Origin: Candidatus Bathyarchaeota archaeon ex4484_205
GTDB lineage: Archaea; Thermoproteota; EX4484-205
DNA length: 34,489 bases
Assembly (NCBI GenBank): GCA_002255045.1
Contig: NJEE01000008.1
Coordinates: forward strand, 1 to 34,489
Direction of reading: 5' to 3'
Below the pieces are notes generated by a model that was not told where the DNA came from, ran no database searches, and saw only the letters and a list, made by a program, of their open reading frames with translations. The translations under genes were made by a program, and so were the position numbers. Below, piece by piece: positions 7,973 to 16,521 of this stretch; position 1 is the first letter of the stretch; each line of letters starts with the position of its first letter.

Positions 7973-10471
7973 TTACATGAAATCCACAAGCCTTCTAATC
8001 CTTTTCTCTTCTATCTCAATACCCAAAGGCTCAAGAACTTGCTGGAAGGTAGTTTTAAGTATAGTTAAATATTTATCTGCATCTATCTCCTCAGGTCTCG
8101 CCAACTCGATAGGTTTTACCCCATTACCATCTACTGTCTTTACATAGGATATTATCTCTCCCTCTTTAACCTCCCTGCCGATTTGCTGTAGCATCTTCGC
8201 AGCCTTAACGTGCTGAGGTAATGTGGTGTAATCCTCGATCTTCTTGCTCATCATTACATTAAAGGCCAATTCCTCAATCTTTATTTCCTTTTTCTTAATT
8301 TTCTCCACGACTTCTCTTATATAATTCCTTATTTCCTCCTTGGCATGTTCGAACTCCTCCTCACTCTTCACTTCTGAAAGGATTTTGAGTAATTCAAAGA
8401 AAGCCTTCTTAACAAATAGTGGTGTTGAGCTTTTCTTTCCTACAAGTCCTTTTACATCTGGCGTCCCATCCCTAAATACCCCCAGATAATTCTTCTTCCT
8501 CTCGCTTAATACAACATATCTATACTCTTTATCCACAGTAAGGTCAATACCATACTTATTGGATACCCAACTGCTTAATTCTTTTATCTGCTCTTCACTT
8601 GGATTCTTGAGGAAGACTGAATCTGTATCCCCATATATAACCTTCACTCCGAGTTCGCTGGCCCGTTCTATTACTTCCGTGAGAAGCCTCCTTCCTATCA
8701 TAGTTACACTCTCAGCCATAGGTGGACAGTAGAGTGTGAATGCCTCGGAACCCATTACTCCATAGCTTGCATTTAGAAATACCTTTATAGCTCTCTGGTT
8801 TACATTGTAAAATATTCTCTCTTCATCAGATAAATCTTTACGTTTAGATAAAGGACGGTACAGATTAACTCTAAGATCCCTAAGAGAGCCTATTAACATG
8901 CTCGCCATCCCTTTTCTTTTTCTGCAAATCCAATGCGGTGTACCTGGAACTTTATTCTCTTTACATTCTTCATGTGGACATCTTACAGTCTCATAACTCA
9001 AATTAAATTGCATTATCACGCTTGGATATAGAGATGCAAAATCCATAACAATTACATTAAAATGTATTCCGGGGACTGGCTCAAGTACCATGGCTCCCAT
9101 ATATTTTTTACCCTTAATAACTCCCTTTGTATAAGTTCCACCTTTTACACGGGTTATATCTTCAGGTCTGGGAATCAAATAATTCCTCCTTCTATGCTCA
9201 TAGTAAAAGAGGCTCCTTATCCAAGCTGACACCGAATGCCTTGCAACTTGCTCAATAGGCATTCTACTTATTCGTGTGAAGAGGAGTAGGAGTTTGAGAA
9301 GTAAATTATTGTGAACTGTAGATAATTTACAGGTAATCTCTGCATCTCTAAAGCAGTATTCCGCAAGTTTCTGATCACTTAGTTCTCCTATCGATGTTTC
9401 CTCGTCTATCTCCTTTTTACCCAGTCCCACTATGGCCCTTCCTACTGCATCTAATGTTACCTCCTTATAGGAATTACCATAAGCATATGTCTGAACAGAC
9501 TTATTGAAGAGGAACCGATAAAGATCTATATGTATTCCATCCTTTAAGTCAGCTGTGTCCTCCCCTAATCGTATATTTATTTCATCTTTTGAGAACCCCA
9601 ACTTGAGCGCTCTGTGATATAGATAATTTAAATCAAATGAATCTCCATTAAATGTGAGTACAAGCGGATATCTTTTCATCTCCTCAAACGCTTCCCTCAG
9701 GAGATCACTCTCACTCCTATAGTATTTCACCTCTACTTCTTCATCATCGAAATATAACTTGAAATCTTCCCTCTCCCTCCTCTCTAGGAGAAAAATTTTA
9801 CTTTCTCCTTTTTTCGAGCTGCAGAAGGCAATTGCTATAACTGGCTGCGATGCCTCCCTTGGGTCTGGAACCCTATTTATTTTCTCTGTAACGACCTCTA
9901 TATCCACCGCTACCCTTTTAATATCTGGAGTAGGTTGCATCAGCTGTCTTATCCACTGATATAGATATTCTTGATACTCTCCTCCTCTCTTTTTCCCAAG
10001 TTTATCTATAATCTGTCTCACCTCTCTTGGTATCTCATAATCAACTCTCCTCAGTTCACCATCCTCTATCTTGTAAAACACTCCTGGCTCGAATCCAGTA
10101 TCATATATGTAGCTCAGAACGTATGTAATTCTTGATTCCCATGTTTCTCCAATTATTTCTCTGAGAGACGTCCTTCTTCCTCCTATAGATCTTGGGTCTT
10201 TAGCTATTATCTTCCTCATTTTCACTTTTCTGTCATGTAATAAATCATACTTCTCGACTTCTTCCACTCCCAAGAAACCAGGATGTTTCATTATTCTTTC
10301 ATCATTTAAGATTTCCTCCGAAGACTTATTTGTAAGACAGTATGGCTTATGTCCCGTATAGTCATCTATCCTTACTACTTCATTTTTCTCCACATCTAGG
10401 AGTTTTAAAACTGCCTTCCCTTTACCTCCATCATACTCTACAGAAAGTAATAGAAATTCCTTTCCATTCAT
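7973..10471 (-). CDS. polB: Family B DNA polymerase (replicative type)
   Basis: DNA-dependent DNA polymerase with proofreading, 832 residues. The 3'-5' exonuclease motifs are intact: Exo I VAVDIEVV (Asp190, Glu192), Exo II LTFNGDSFDLNYLY (about 272-285), Exo III YCFRDAEIT (about 372-380). The polymerase motifs are A MDFASLYPSVI (476-486), B KVFLNASYGVMG (563-574) and C YGDTDSVF (613-620). Between A and B is a Cys-containing insert (CPHEEC and WICRKRKG) that often looks zinc-binding in this family. No sign of inactivation, unlike some PolB paralogues. The start lies 67 nt from the divergent rnp2 gene. The oxidoreductase gene follows in the same direction. Confidence 0.95.
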   Translation of the reverse strand: MNGKEFLLLSVEYDGGKGKAVLKLLDVEKNEVVRIDDYTGHKPYCLTNKSSEEILNDERIMKHPGFLGVEEVEKYDLLHDRKVKMRKIIAKDPRSIGGRRTSLREIIGETWESRITYVLSYIYDTGFEPGVFYKIEDGELRRVDYEIPREVRQIIDKLGKKRGGEYQEYLYQWIRQLMQPTPDIKRVAVDIEVVTEKINRVPDPREASQPVIAIAFCSSKKGESKIFLLERREREDFKLYFDDEEVEVKYYRSESDLLREAFEEMKRYPLVLTFNGDSFDLNYLYHRALKLGFSKDEINIRLGEDTADLKDGIHIDLYRFLFNKSVQTYAYGNSYKEVTLDAVGRAIVGLGKKEIDEETSIGELSDQKLAEYCFRDAEITCKLSTVHNNLLLKLLLLFTRISRMPIEQVARHSVSAWIRSLFYYEHRRRNYLIPRPEDITRVKGGTYTKGVIKGKKYMGAMVLEPVPGIHFNVIVMDFASLYPSVIMQFNLSYETVRCPHEECKENKVPGTPHWICRKRKGMASMLIGSLRDLRVNLYRPLSKRKDLSDEERIFYNVNQRAIKVFLNASYGVMGSEAFTLYCPPMAESVTMIGRRLLTEVIERASELGVKVIYGDTDSVFLKNPSEEQIKELSSWVSNKYGIDLTVDKEYRYVVLSERKKNYLGVFRDGTPDVKGLVGKKSSTPLFVKKAFFELLKILSEVKSEEEFEHAKEEIRNYIREVVEKIKKKEIKIEELAFNVMMSKKIEDYTTLPQHVKAAKMLQQIGREVKEGEIISYVKTVDGNGVKPIELARPEEIDADKYLTILKTTFQQVLEPLGIEIEEKRIRRLVDFM

Positions 10472-10498
10472 CTGAAGTTAATTTACTTAACACCTCAA

Positions 10499-10511
10499 TA
10501 AAGATTTATTC
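10499..10511. promoter_or_regulatory. A/T element between divergent polB and rnp2
   Basis: The 67-nt gap contains TAAAGATTTATTC, which sits about 30-33 nt from both start codons (10,471 on the minus strand and 10,539 on the plus strand). It can be read as a TATA-like box in either direction. Assigned by position; weak. Confidence 0.4.
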
Positions 10512-10538
10512 ATCATAAAGAATTCCTGTTAATATAAC

Positions 10539-10838
10539 TTGCCGAAGAAGCATAGACCTCGGTATGTCTTGTTAAAGACACCTATGTCCAGTGAGAATGT
10601 AAATAAGCTCATCAGCGAACTCAGAGAAAATGGTCTGAAAATAAAGCTAATAGGAAGATCCGGTACGTACCTTCTGCTTAAAACATCCCACTTACATCTA
10701 GAGAAAGTGAAGAAACATCTCCTTCTTAAATCTCCTTCAGAAACCTTACGCATTCTATGCGTTTCAGGTACGATAAAAACATTAAGGGAGAAGTATCCCT
10801 CCCTGCCTCTTTGGAAAAAGGGAAAATACGACTTCTAA
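10539..10838 (+). CDS. rnp2: Ribonuclease P protein component 2 (Pop5)
   Basis: A 99-residue basic protein directly upstream of psmA, which is the position of the Pop5-type RNase P subunit in many archaeal genomes. The N-terminus KKHRPRYVLLKT resembles the first strand of Pop5, and the C-terminal part TLRILCVSGTIKTLREKYP resembles the Pop5 segment with VSGTI-like and basic residues. It would assist 5' processing of pre-tRNA together with Rpp30. The sequence is divergent and the assignment relies partly on context. The start is a TTG at 10,539; the next possible start is a TTG inside the first strand, so this one is preferred. Rpp30 (rnp3), the usual upstream neighbour, is not here: polB lies upstream and is divergent. 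Confidence 0.65.
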   Translation: MPKKHRPRYVLLKTPMSSENVNKLISELRENGLKIKLIGRSGTYLLLKTSHLHLEKVKKHLLLKSPSETLRILCVSGTIKTLREKYPSLPLWKKGKYDF

Positions 10839-10854
10839 ACACCTTTAGTAGAAA

Positions 10855-10863
10855 GATTTAATT
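10855..10863 (+). promoter_or_regulatory. TATA-like element of psmA
   Basis: GATTTAATT, preceded by the purine-rich AGAAA, is centred about 32 nt before the psmA ATG, consistent with an archaeal promoter giving a leaderless or very short-leader transcript. Confidence 0.45.
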
Positions 10864-10890
10864 CCCTACGCCAACTCACATAATTAAAGA

Positions 10891-11598
10891 ATGTTCCCAA
10901 CTGGAGGGTATGATAGGGCAATCACGGTCTTTTCTCCGGAGGGTAGAATATTTCAGGTGGAGTATGCGAAGCAGATGGTTAATCAAAGTCCATCTGCAGT
11001 AGGTGTAGCGACGCAGGACGGTATAATACTGGCAGGTGTGGAGCGACGTCTCAATGGCCTTCAAGATGTCTCCTTCAGTCAGAAGCTCTTTCCACTTGAT
11101 GAACATATAGGTTCCGTAGTCTCAGGTTTTAGCTCTGATGCCAGAATCCTGATCGACACAGCCAGAGAATATGCACAAATAAATCGATTAATATATGATG
11201 AGCCAATTGATATCGCATATCTTGTTAAAAGACTCAGTCTATTGATGCAACAATACACTCAACATGCAGGCCTAAGGCCCTTCGGTGTCTCCCTAATCAT
11301 AGGAGGTGTGGATGCAACTGGTCCTACCCTTTACCAAATTGACCCAAGTGGTATATATATCAAGTACTTTGCTACTGCAATAGGTGTGGGAAGCAGCGAT
11401 GGTATCAATTTCTTGAGGAAGAAATATGGTAGGAAACTTTCCCTCGAAGAGGGAATTAAACTAGCATTGGATGCTCTTAAGGCCTGTATAAAGGATGAAT
11501 TTGACATATCTCGCATACGAATGGCTCAAATAAAAGTCTCTTCCAAAAAATATGAGGAGCTTCCTCTAGAAACTATTAAAAATATTTATGGAGGCTGA
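10891..11598 (+). CDS. psmA: Proteasome subunit alpha
   Basis: Forms the outer rings of the 20S proteasome that gate substrate entry. The 235-residue protein opens with the alpha-subunit signature YDRAITVFSPEGRIFQVEYA (the H0 helix and YDR gate motif), where the usual next segment EAVKRG is here KQMVNQS. The Lys that docks ATPase HbYX tails is expected near residue 65 (VERRL region). The rest follows the Ntn fold with HAGLRPFGVSLIIGGVD. The alpha subunit lacks a catalytic Thr, as expected; no beta subunit is in the window. It heads a run of same-strand genes with short gaps (3 nt to sdo1), the conserved archaeal proteasome-exosome superoperon. Confidence 0.96.
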   Translation: MFPTGGYDRAITVFSPEGRIFQVEYAKQMVNQSPSAVGVATQDGIILAGVERRLNGLQDVSFSQKLFPLDEHIGSVVSGFSSDARILIDTAREYAQINRLIYDEPIDIAYLVKRLSLLMQQYTQHAGLRPFGVSLIIGGVDATGPTLYQIDPSGIYIKYFATAIGVGSSDGINFLRKKYGRKLSLEEGIKLALDALKACIKDEFDISRIRMAQIKVSSKKYEELPLETIKNIYGG

Positions 11599-11601
11599 TT
11601 T

Positions 11602-12291
11602 ATGCCTGCCCGATACACTGTTGCCAGAATAACCCTAGATGGGCATCATTTTGAGATAATAGTCAATCCAGAGTTAGCTTTGAAATACAAACTTGGCGAA
11701 AATGTCTCCATCCAGAAGATGTTAATGTCCGATCTCGTGTTTACAGATGCGAAGAAAGGTCTTAAAGCCTCCTCCTCTCTTCTTAAAAAATACTTCAAAA
11801 CAGAGGACGTCCTCAAAATAGCTGAAAGAATTTTGAAATATGGGGAGATCCAAATAACCACAGAGCAACGGAGACGCCTAATAAAGGAGAAGAGGAGAGC
11901 AATAGTTGCCCTTATCTCTGCTCATTGTATTGATCCACGAACAGGAGTTAAAGTCCCTTCCACAAGGGTAGAGCAAGCCCTCAATCAAGCGAGAGTGTCG
12001 ATAGATCCCTTCAAATCTGCAGAGGATCAAGTAAAGGAGATTATAAAACAGGTGCAAAGGGTTCTTCCTCTTAAATTTGAGTATAGTGAGTTTGAATTGC
12101 TCGTTCCACCTAGCATAATTGAGCCTGTTAAACATCTTGTTCATTCTTATGGAGATATGCTCGCCGAAAAAAATCTTCCAGATGGACGGCTCTCCCTTAG
12201 GGTTGCGCTTCCCTCCCTCGCACGTTCCTCCTTTCTTCAAAAGCTTAGGAAAGAATTCAGTCACAGGGTCGAAGAACATCTCATTAAATAA
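11602..12291 (+). CDS. sdo1: Ribosome maturation protein SBDS/Sdo1
   Basis: Archaeal orthologue of the Shwachman-Bodian-Diamond protein, which works with EF-2-like GTPases in late large-subunit maturation. The 229 residues show the three usual domains: N-terminal FYSH-like domain (about 1-90) with LMSDLVFTDAKKG, a central helical domain with ISAHCIDPRTGVKVPSTRVEQAL, and a C-terminal ferredoxin-like domain with LPLKFEYSEFELLVPP. It is located between psmA and rrp4, its canonical position, 3 nt after psmA. Confidence 0.95.
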   Translation: MPARYTVARITLDGHHFEIIVNPELALKYKLGENVSIQKMLMSDLVFTDAKKGLKASSSLLKKYFKTEDVLKIAERILKYGEIQITTEQRRRLIKEKRRAIVALISAHCIDPRTGVKVPSTRVEQALNQARVSIDPFKSAEDQVKEIIKQVQRVLPLKFEYSEFELLVPPSIIEPVKHLVHSYGDMLAEKNLPDGRLSLRVALPSLARSSFLQKLRKEFSHRVEEHLIK

Positions 12292-12299
12292 ATAGAGTC

Positions 12300-12308
12300 T
12301 TTATTAAC
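12300..12308 (+). promoter_or_regulatory. TATA-like element before rrp4
   Basis: TTTATTAAC lies about 33 nt before the rrp4 ATG, in the 46-nt gap after sdo1, followed by a pyrimidine-rich stretch. This suggests an internal promoter that lets the exosome genes be expressed apart from psmA-sdo1. Spacing-based inference. Confidence 0.4.
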
Positions 12309-12337
12309 ATCCTCCTTCCTTATCTATTCTAATTCAA

Positions 12338-13021
12338 ATGACCAATCGTATTGTACTACCTGGAGATGTTGTTGCAGAAGGACGTTTCAGAATAGGTGAA
12401 AATGTGTATAGACTGGGTAATAAAATTATAGCCTCTAGAGTGGGATTAGCGAGAATTGAGAAGGGTGTAGTATCTGTAATTGCTCTTCACTCATTCTATA
12501 TGCCCCAGAAAGGAGATACTGTGATTGGTATAATCGAAGACATTGGTATTACCAACTGGTCTGTGGATATTAACTCTCCCTATGTTGCTGTTCTACCGGC
12601 CACATCTATATTTAAACGAAATTTCGACCCTGTAAAACATGACTTGAAGTCGGAATTGGATATAGGTGATGTAATTATTGCGGAGATACTGCAGTTCGAT
12701 AGGACAATCGATCCAATCCTAGGTTTTAAATCAAGAGAGCACGGTAAGGTCAAAGATGGGCTGGTTGTAGAAATGACTCCCTCTAAGATTCCTCGTCTTA
12801 TAGGTAGAAAAGCTTCAATGTTAAATATGATTCAGAAAAAGACTGGTTGTAAGCTCTTCATAGGCCAGAATGGGAGAGTTCTTATACATTCTCAAGATAA
12901 AGCCATGATCGATTTAGTTGTAAAAGTTATAAGGAGGATTGAGCGTGAGGCACATGTATCAGGCTTGACGGATAGGATCAGCAAAATGTTGGATGAAGGA
13001 ATGGAGAGGAGAACAAAATGA
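12338..13021 (+). CDS. rrp4: Exosome RNA-binding subunit Rrp4
   Basis: Cap subunit of the archaeal exosome that recruits RNA to the Rrp41-Rrp42 ring. The 227 residues contain an N-terminal beta domain ([11 protein letters not shown]), an S1 domain in the middle ([26 protein letters not shown]), and a KH domain ([33 protein letters not shown]) with its GxxG loop read as GRKA. The length is typical. The stop overlaps the rrp41 ATG by 4 nt (ATGA), indicating translational coupling. Confidence 0.95.
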   Translation: MTNRIVLPGDVVAEGRFRIGENVYRLGNKIIASRVGLARIEKGVVSVIALHSFYMPQKGDTVIGIIEDIGITNWSVDINSPYVAVLPATSIFKRNFDPVKHDLKSELDIGDVIIAEILQFDRTIDPILGFKSREHGKVKDGLVVEMTPSKIPRLIGRKASMLNMIQKKTGCKLFIGQNGRVLIHSQDKAMIDLVVKVIRRIEREAHVSGLTDRISKMLDEGMERRTK

Positions 13022-13746
13022 CTGAATCTGAAGTAAGACTCATTGATGAGAAAGGTTTAAGAGTTGATGGTAGACGTCCAGATGAATTGAGACCAATAAC
13101 TTTCAAGATAGGCGTTCTGGAGAATGCAAACGGTTCCGCCTACATCGAACAGGGTAAATGTAAGATTATCGCTGCAGTATATGGGCCGCATGAAGTACAT
13201 CCTCGCCACCTTTCAATGCCTCATAGAGCCGTACTTCGTTGCAGATATCATATGGCTCCCTTTTCCGTGCCTGATAGAAGGAAGTCTCCTGCTCCCACAA
13301 GACGCGAAATAGAGCTTTCAAAAGTTATTAGGGAAGCCCTGGAGCCCATCATCTTCACCGAGCTATATCCCAGGACAGCAATAGATATCTTTATAGAGGT
13401 GCTTCAGGCTGATGGTGGTACTCGCTGTGCGGGCCTTACAGTCGCTTCACTCGCTCTAGCAGATGCTGGCATACCTCTGAGAGGGCTAGTTGCTGCATGT
13501 GCGGCCGGTAAAGTTGATGGTAAAATAGTTCTTGATTTAAATGATGTTGAAGATAAGGAGGGGGAGGCTGACTTACCTGTTGCATATATACCTGCCCTCA
13601 ACAAGATCCTTCTACTCCAAATGGATGGAATTCTCTCTGCAAATGAATTTAAGGAAGCAATAAATCTGGCACTTGAAGGGTGCAAACGTATTCATTCTCT
13701 TCAAGTGGAAGCTTTAAGAAACAGATACATATCTATGGAGGGATAG
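13018..13746 (+). CDS. rrp41: Exosome catalytic subunit Rrp41
   Basis: Phosphorolytic 3'-5' exoribonuclease of the RNase PH fold, the catalytic subunit of the exosome ring. The 242 residues begin with the PH-family entry [13 protein letters not shown]; the catalytic Asp185 lies in GEADLPVA, matching the Asp needed in Sulfolobus Rrp41. Phosphate and RNA-binding arginines are in [12 protein letters not shown] and the [11 protein letters not shown] loop. The gene starts within the rrp4 stop and ends 3 nt before rrp42. Confidence 0.96.
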   Translation: MTESEVRLIDEKGLRVDGRRPDELRPITFKIGVLENANGSAYIEQGKCKIIAAVYGPHEVHPRHLSMPHRAVLRCRYHMAPFSVPDRRKSPAPTRREIELSKVIREALEPIIFTELYPRTAIDIFIEVLQADGGTRCAGLTVASLALADAGIPLRGLVAACAAGKVDGKIVLDLNDVEDKEGEADLPVAYIPALNKILLLQMDGILSANEFKEAINLALEGCKRIHSLQVEALRNRYISMEG

Positions 13747-13749
13747 GTT

Positions 13750-14577
13750 ATGTCGGTTACTCCTCAACGCTCAGTAATTTCAAGAATTTTAATGGAAGAT
13801 ATCAAAAGGCTTGCGGAGCAGGGAAAAAGAGTGGATGGAAGGTCCTTCAAGGAATACCGTCCTATAAATGTAATAACAGATTATGCGAAGAAAGCCGACG
13901 GTTCTGCACTCGTGGAGCTCGGCACCACAAAAGTCTTAGTGGGTGTAAAGATACAAGTTGGCACTCCATTCTCTGATACCCCAGACAAAGGTATACTTAC
14001 TGTAAATGCAGAGTTTCTTCCTTTGGCCTCTGAATCCTTTGAACCCGGCCCTCCCAACGAGGATGCAATCTCCTTGGCACGATATGTAGATAGAGGTCTA
14101 AGGGAATCTGATGCCCTCGACTTCTCTTCTCTTGTAATCTCCCCTGGTGAATGGGTGTATATGGTGATGGTGGACGTATATGTCTTGGATCATGGGGGGA
14201 ATCTAATAGATGCGTCAACCTTGGCGGCACTTTCTGCACTTGCAACTACCAAACTTCCTATATATGAGTTAACAGATAATGGTGTGGAGAAGACGGATGA
14301 AACACGACCTCTTCGCCTCACTCACAAGCCTCTGTCAATAACATTTGCAGTCTTGGGAGATAATCTTCTCTTAGATCCCAATATAAATGAAGAGAATGCA
14401 ATCGGCACCCTTCTCTCCTATACTATATTTAATAATGAGCATATCTGTGCATGTCAGAAATTTGGCCCTAACCCCCTCTCTCTAGACATGATATTAGAAG
14501 GATTTGAAACTGCATGTGAAAAATATAAAACCCTCTTAGACCTTCTCTATAGGGAGGGTATATTAAATGGTGAGTAA
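13750..14577 (+). CDS. rrp42: Exosome ring subunit Rrp42
   Basis: Non-catalytic RNase PH-fold partner of Rrp41, required to form the active hexameric ring. The 275 residues carry the family entry GKRVDGRSFKEYRPI, the segment DGSALVELGTTKVLVGVK, and SPGEWVYMVMVDVYVLDHGGNLIDAS. The acidic catalytic residue of Rrp41 is not conserved, as usual for Rrp42. The last codons overlap the eL43 gene by 11 nt, with the SD of the latter (GGGAGG) inside rrp42. Confidence 0.95.
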   Translation: MSVTPQRSVISRILMEDIKRLAEQGKRVDGRSFKEYRPINVITDYAKKADGSALVELGTTKVLVGVKIQVGTPFSDTPDKGILTVNAEFLPLASESFEPGPPNEDAISLARYVDRGLRESDALDFSSLVISPGEWVYMVMVDVYVLDHGGNLIDASTLAALSALATTKLPIYELTDNGVEKTDETRPLRLTHKPLSITFAVLGDNLLLDPNINEENAIGTLLSYTIFNNEHICACQKFGPNPLSLDMILEGFETACEKYKTLLDLLYREGILNGE

Positions 14578-14833
14578 AAAAAGACAGAAACATCCTGGTG
14601 CTGCATTAGGCGTAAAGTACGGATTCACAGTGAGAGATAGATATGCACGTCTCCTCGCCCTAAAGAAGTCCCGTCACAGATGTCCAAGGTGCGAAACCGG
14701 TATCCTTCGACCCATGAGTGTGGGTGTATGGTCTTGTACGAAATGTGGTTTCACGATGGCTGGTGGTGCGTACCAACCCATCACTAAAGTAGGACAAGCA
14801 GCTTTAAGGTCTGTTACTACCATCAAACAATGA
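14567..14833 (+). CDS. rpl37ae: Large-subunit ribosomal protein eL43 (L37Ae)
   Basis: A zinc-ribbon ribosomal protein of the 50S subunit, 88 residues. It shows the KHPGAALGVKYGFTVRDR entry segment and the CPRC...CTKC ribbon, followed by the conserved GGAYQP near the C-terminus. The ATG overlaps the end of rrp42, and GGGAGGG lies 8 nt upstream. In many archaea the RNA polymerase subunit P gene follows; here Pcc1 follows directly with a 4-nt overlap. Confidence 0.94.
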   Translation: MVSKKRQKHPGAALGVKYGFTVRDRYARLLALKKSRHRCPRCETGILRPMSVGVWSCTKCGFTMAGGAYQPITKVGQAALRSVTTIKQ

Positions 14834-15084
14834 ATGATGAGAGTGGATATAAACACGCTATCACTCTCACAATCCCAACAAGAATAGGTAATTTAATATC
14901 ATACTCTCTTTCCCCGGAATTCCGGGAAGATTTACCCGGATGGTCTGTCCATATGTCTTTCTCCCCTCATCTTCTAACAATCTCCATCTCAGCAGCATCC
15001 TTAGGAAGGCTTGAGGCTGCCTATAATTCCATACTTCACTGGTTGAGTATGTTATTAGAGCTGTATTCTTATCTTAAAACATAG
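14830..15084 (+). CDS. pcc1: KEOPS complex subunit Pcc1
   Basis: An 84-residue protein with the Pcc1/CTAG layout: beta strand (HAITLTIPT), a helix with SLSPEFRE, beta strands with the central HLLTISISAASLGRLEAAYNS, and a C-terminal helix. The SPE and the LRA..NS-like (LEAAYNS) positions fit Pcc1, the dimerisation subunit of KEOPS, which makes t6A on ANN-decoding tRNAs. The position between eL43 and prefoldin beta also fits. The sequence is short, so the call rests on both pattern and context. An in-gene 14-nt palindrome is present at 14,913-14,926. Confidence 0.75.
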   Translation: MNDESGYKHAITLTIPTRIGNLISYSLSPEFREDLPGWSVHMSFSPHLLTISISAASLGRLEAAYNSILHWLSMLLELYSYLKT

Positions 15085-15088
15085 ATAA

Positions 15089-15098
15089 GTTTAATTTT
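15089..15098 (+). promoter_or_regulatory. TATA-like element before pfdB
   Basis: GTTTAATTTT, in the 45-nt gap after pcc1, lies about 36 nt ahead of the prefoldin ATG. Likely an internal promoter; spacing-based. Confidence 0.4.
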
Positions 15099-15129
15099 AG
15101 CTGGGGTGATTAAAAGGTAGTGTAAGAGA

Positions 15130-15462
15130 ATGTCTCTTCCGCCTCAGCTGCAAGATAAGATAGCCACTCTTCAAAGGTTGCAACAGAACTTGGAAACCCT
15201 TATGTTACAGAGACAACAGCTTGAAATAGAGCTTCGCAGTACTGAATCCGCTCTTTCTGCATTAGAGGATTATCCCAAAGAATCTCCGGTATTTCGTATC
15301 GTTGGGAGGATCATGGTGAAGGTAGATGTAGAAAAAATTAAAGAAGAGCTCGGCGATAGACGGGAAGTTCTTAAGCTGAGAATAAATAGCATTTCAAAAC
15401 AGGAGTCTAAGATTAGAGAAAAGATAGAGGCAATACAGAATGAAATAAGAGGGAAGGCGTAG
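15130..15462 (+). CDS. pfdB: Prefoldin subunit beta
   Basis: Jellyfish-shaped co-chaperone that hands unfolded proteins to the thermosome, whose gene is at 21,624. The 110-residue protein consists of two long coiled-coil helices (about 5-45 and 70-108) joined by the beta hairpin typical of beta subunits (SPVFRIVGRIMVKVD). Gln/Leu heptads are obvious in the first helix (LQRLQQNLETLMLQRQQLEIEL). It sits at its common place at the end of the exosome cluster. Confidence 0.93.
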   Translation: MSLPPQLQDKIATLQRLQQNLETLMLQRQQLEIELRSTESALSALEDYPKESPVFRIVGRIMVKVDVEKIKEELGDRREVLKLRINSISKQESKIREKIEAIQNEIRGKA

Positions 15463-15478
15463 AATATATTCAGAGGGA

Positions 15479-16486
15479 ATGAAGACCTTATCTTCTCCCG
15501 AAGAGTTCATAGAAAGACTTGAGAAATATAGGGACTTTCAAATCATTATCCTGGTACATATAAATTCCGATCCTGACTCCACAGCCTCAGCTTTTGGCCT
15601 CCAAGAGCTATTAAAGAAACTAGCCTTTAAAGACGTGAAAATACTCGCCCCCGAAGGTCTATCTGAATTAAGTAAACGTATCATGTGTCACTTTAATTTG
15701 GATTTGAGTGACAAATTTGATGCTAACAAGAAGAATACCCTATATATAGCTGTCGATTTCTCGAGTTCCAATATGATCGGCTCTTCTTATCGCCATCTAC
15801 TCTCTCAACCATTGTTTATAGTAGATCATCATTCCCCTCCAGGAGATCTCACAGAGGTTTGCGAAGCATGCTTCATTCGGGAAGCTAGCTCTACAGTAGA
15901 GCTTATAACAGATTTATTTGAAGTACTAGATATTGCTCCCTCATCAGATATTGCTTCTATCCTCTTAATTGGGTTAGCAGTAGAGACAAGTAAATTCACC
16001 AGACTAGACTCCTCTGTATTAAATACGTTATGTAGATTACATTCCTGGGGTGCAGATGCCAAGCTGGTATCCAAACTTATGGATGTGAAAATGAGCTTTG
16101 ATGAGCGAATGGCAAGATTGAAATCAGCTCAAAGAATGGTGCTAAAAAGAGTATATAGTAAACTTCTTGCATTCTCGTATGTAGGCTCATACCACTCCTC
16201 TGCTGCTAGAGCGATTCAGAGACTCGGAGCCGACCTTGTAGCAGTAGCTACAGAAAGTAATGGCGAAGTTAAAGTCACCTTCCGTAGTACAGAGGAGTTT
16301 TACGAATCAACCAGGATAGATATCGGTGTGGATATATGTGCTCCGCTTGCAAAGCTCTTAAGGGGGAATGGGGGAGGCCATCATACTGCTGGAGGTGTGT
16401 CGTCTTCACTTCCCCTCGAAGATACTCTCAAGATTATCGAATACTTTGTAGTTGCACTTGTCTCACGAAGACTTGGGAAGAAGTAG
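15479..16486 (+). CDS. DHH-family phosphoesterase (RecJ/NrnA-like)
   Basis: A 335-residue metal-dependent phosphoesterase. Motif I is HINSDPDSTAS (His27, Asp31, Asp33), motif II AVDFSSS (Asp93), motif III VDHHSPPG (Asp116-His117-His118). The DHHA1 domain ends with GNGGGHHTAGG. This arrangement is that of archaeal RecJ-like and nanoRNase-like proteins, which remove nucleotides from short RNA or DNA or hydrolyse dinucleotides. Its place right behind the exosome and pfdB genes suggests RNA turnover, but this is inference. 16 nt after pfdB, same strand. The ECF ATPase begins 35 nt downstream. Confidence 0.85.
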   Translation: MKTLSSPEEFIERLEKYRDFQIIILVHINSDPDSTASAFGLQELLKKLAFKDVKILAPEGLSELSKRIMCHFNLDLSDKFDANKKNTLYIAVDFSSSNMIGSSYRHLLSQPLFIVDHHSPPGDLTEVCEACFIREASSTVELITDLFEVLDIAPSSDIASILLIGLAVETSKFTRLDSSVLNTLCRLHSWGADAKLVSKLMDVKMSFDERMARLKSAQRMVLKRVYSKLLAFSYVGSYHSSAARAIQRLGADLVAVATESNGEVKVTFRSTEEFYESTRIDIGVDICAPLAKLLRGNGGGHHTAGGVSSSLPLEDTLKIIEYFVVALVSRRLGKK

Positions 16487-16521
16487 AGTTATTAGTAGGT
16501 CCCTCTTTCTCAATTGAGTGT

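Noticed and set aside
14913-14926. Perfect palindrome CCCGGAATTCCGGG
   Set aside because: It lies inside the pcc1 coding region and is explained by codons; no partner site or regulator context is seen.
16336-16521. An extension of the first ECF ATPase into the DHH gene
   Set aside because: The extra residues are Cys/Trp-rich shadow translation of the conserved DHHA1 domain; ABC homology begins just after 16,522.
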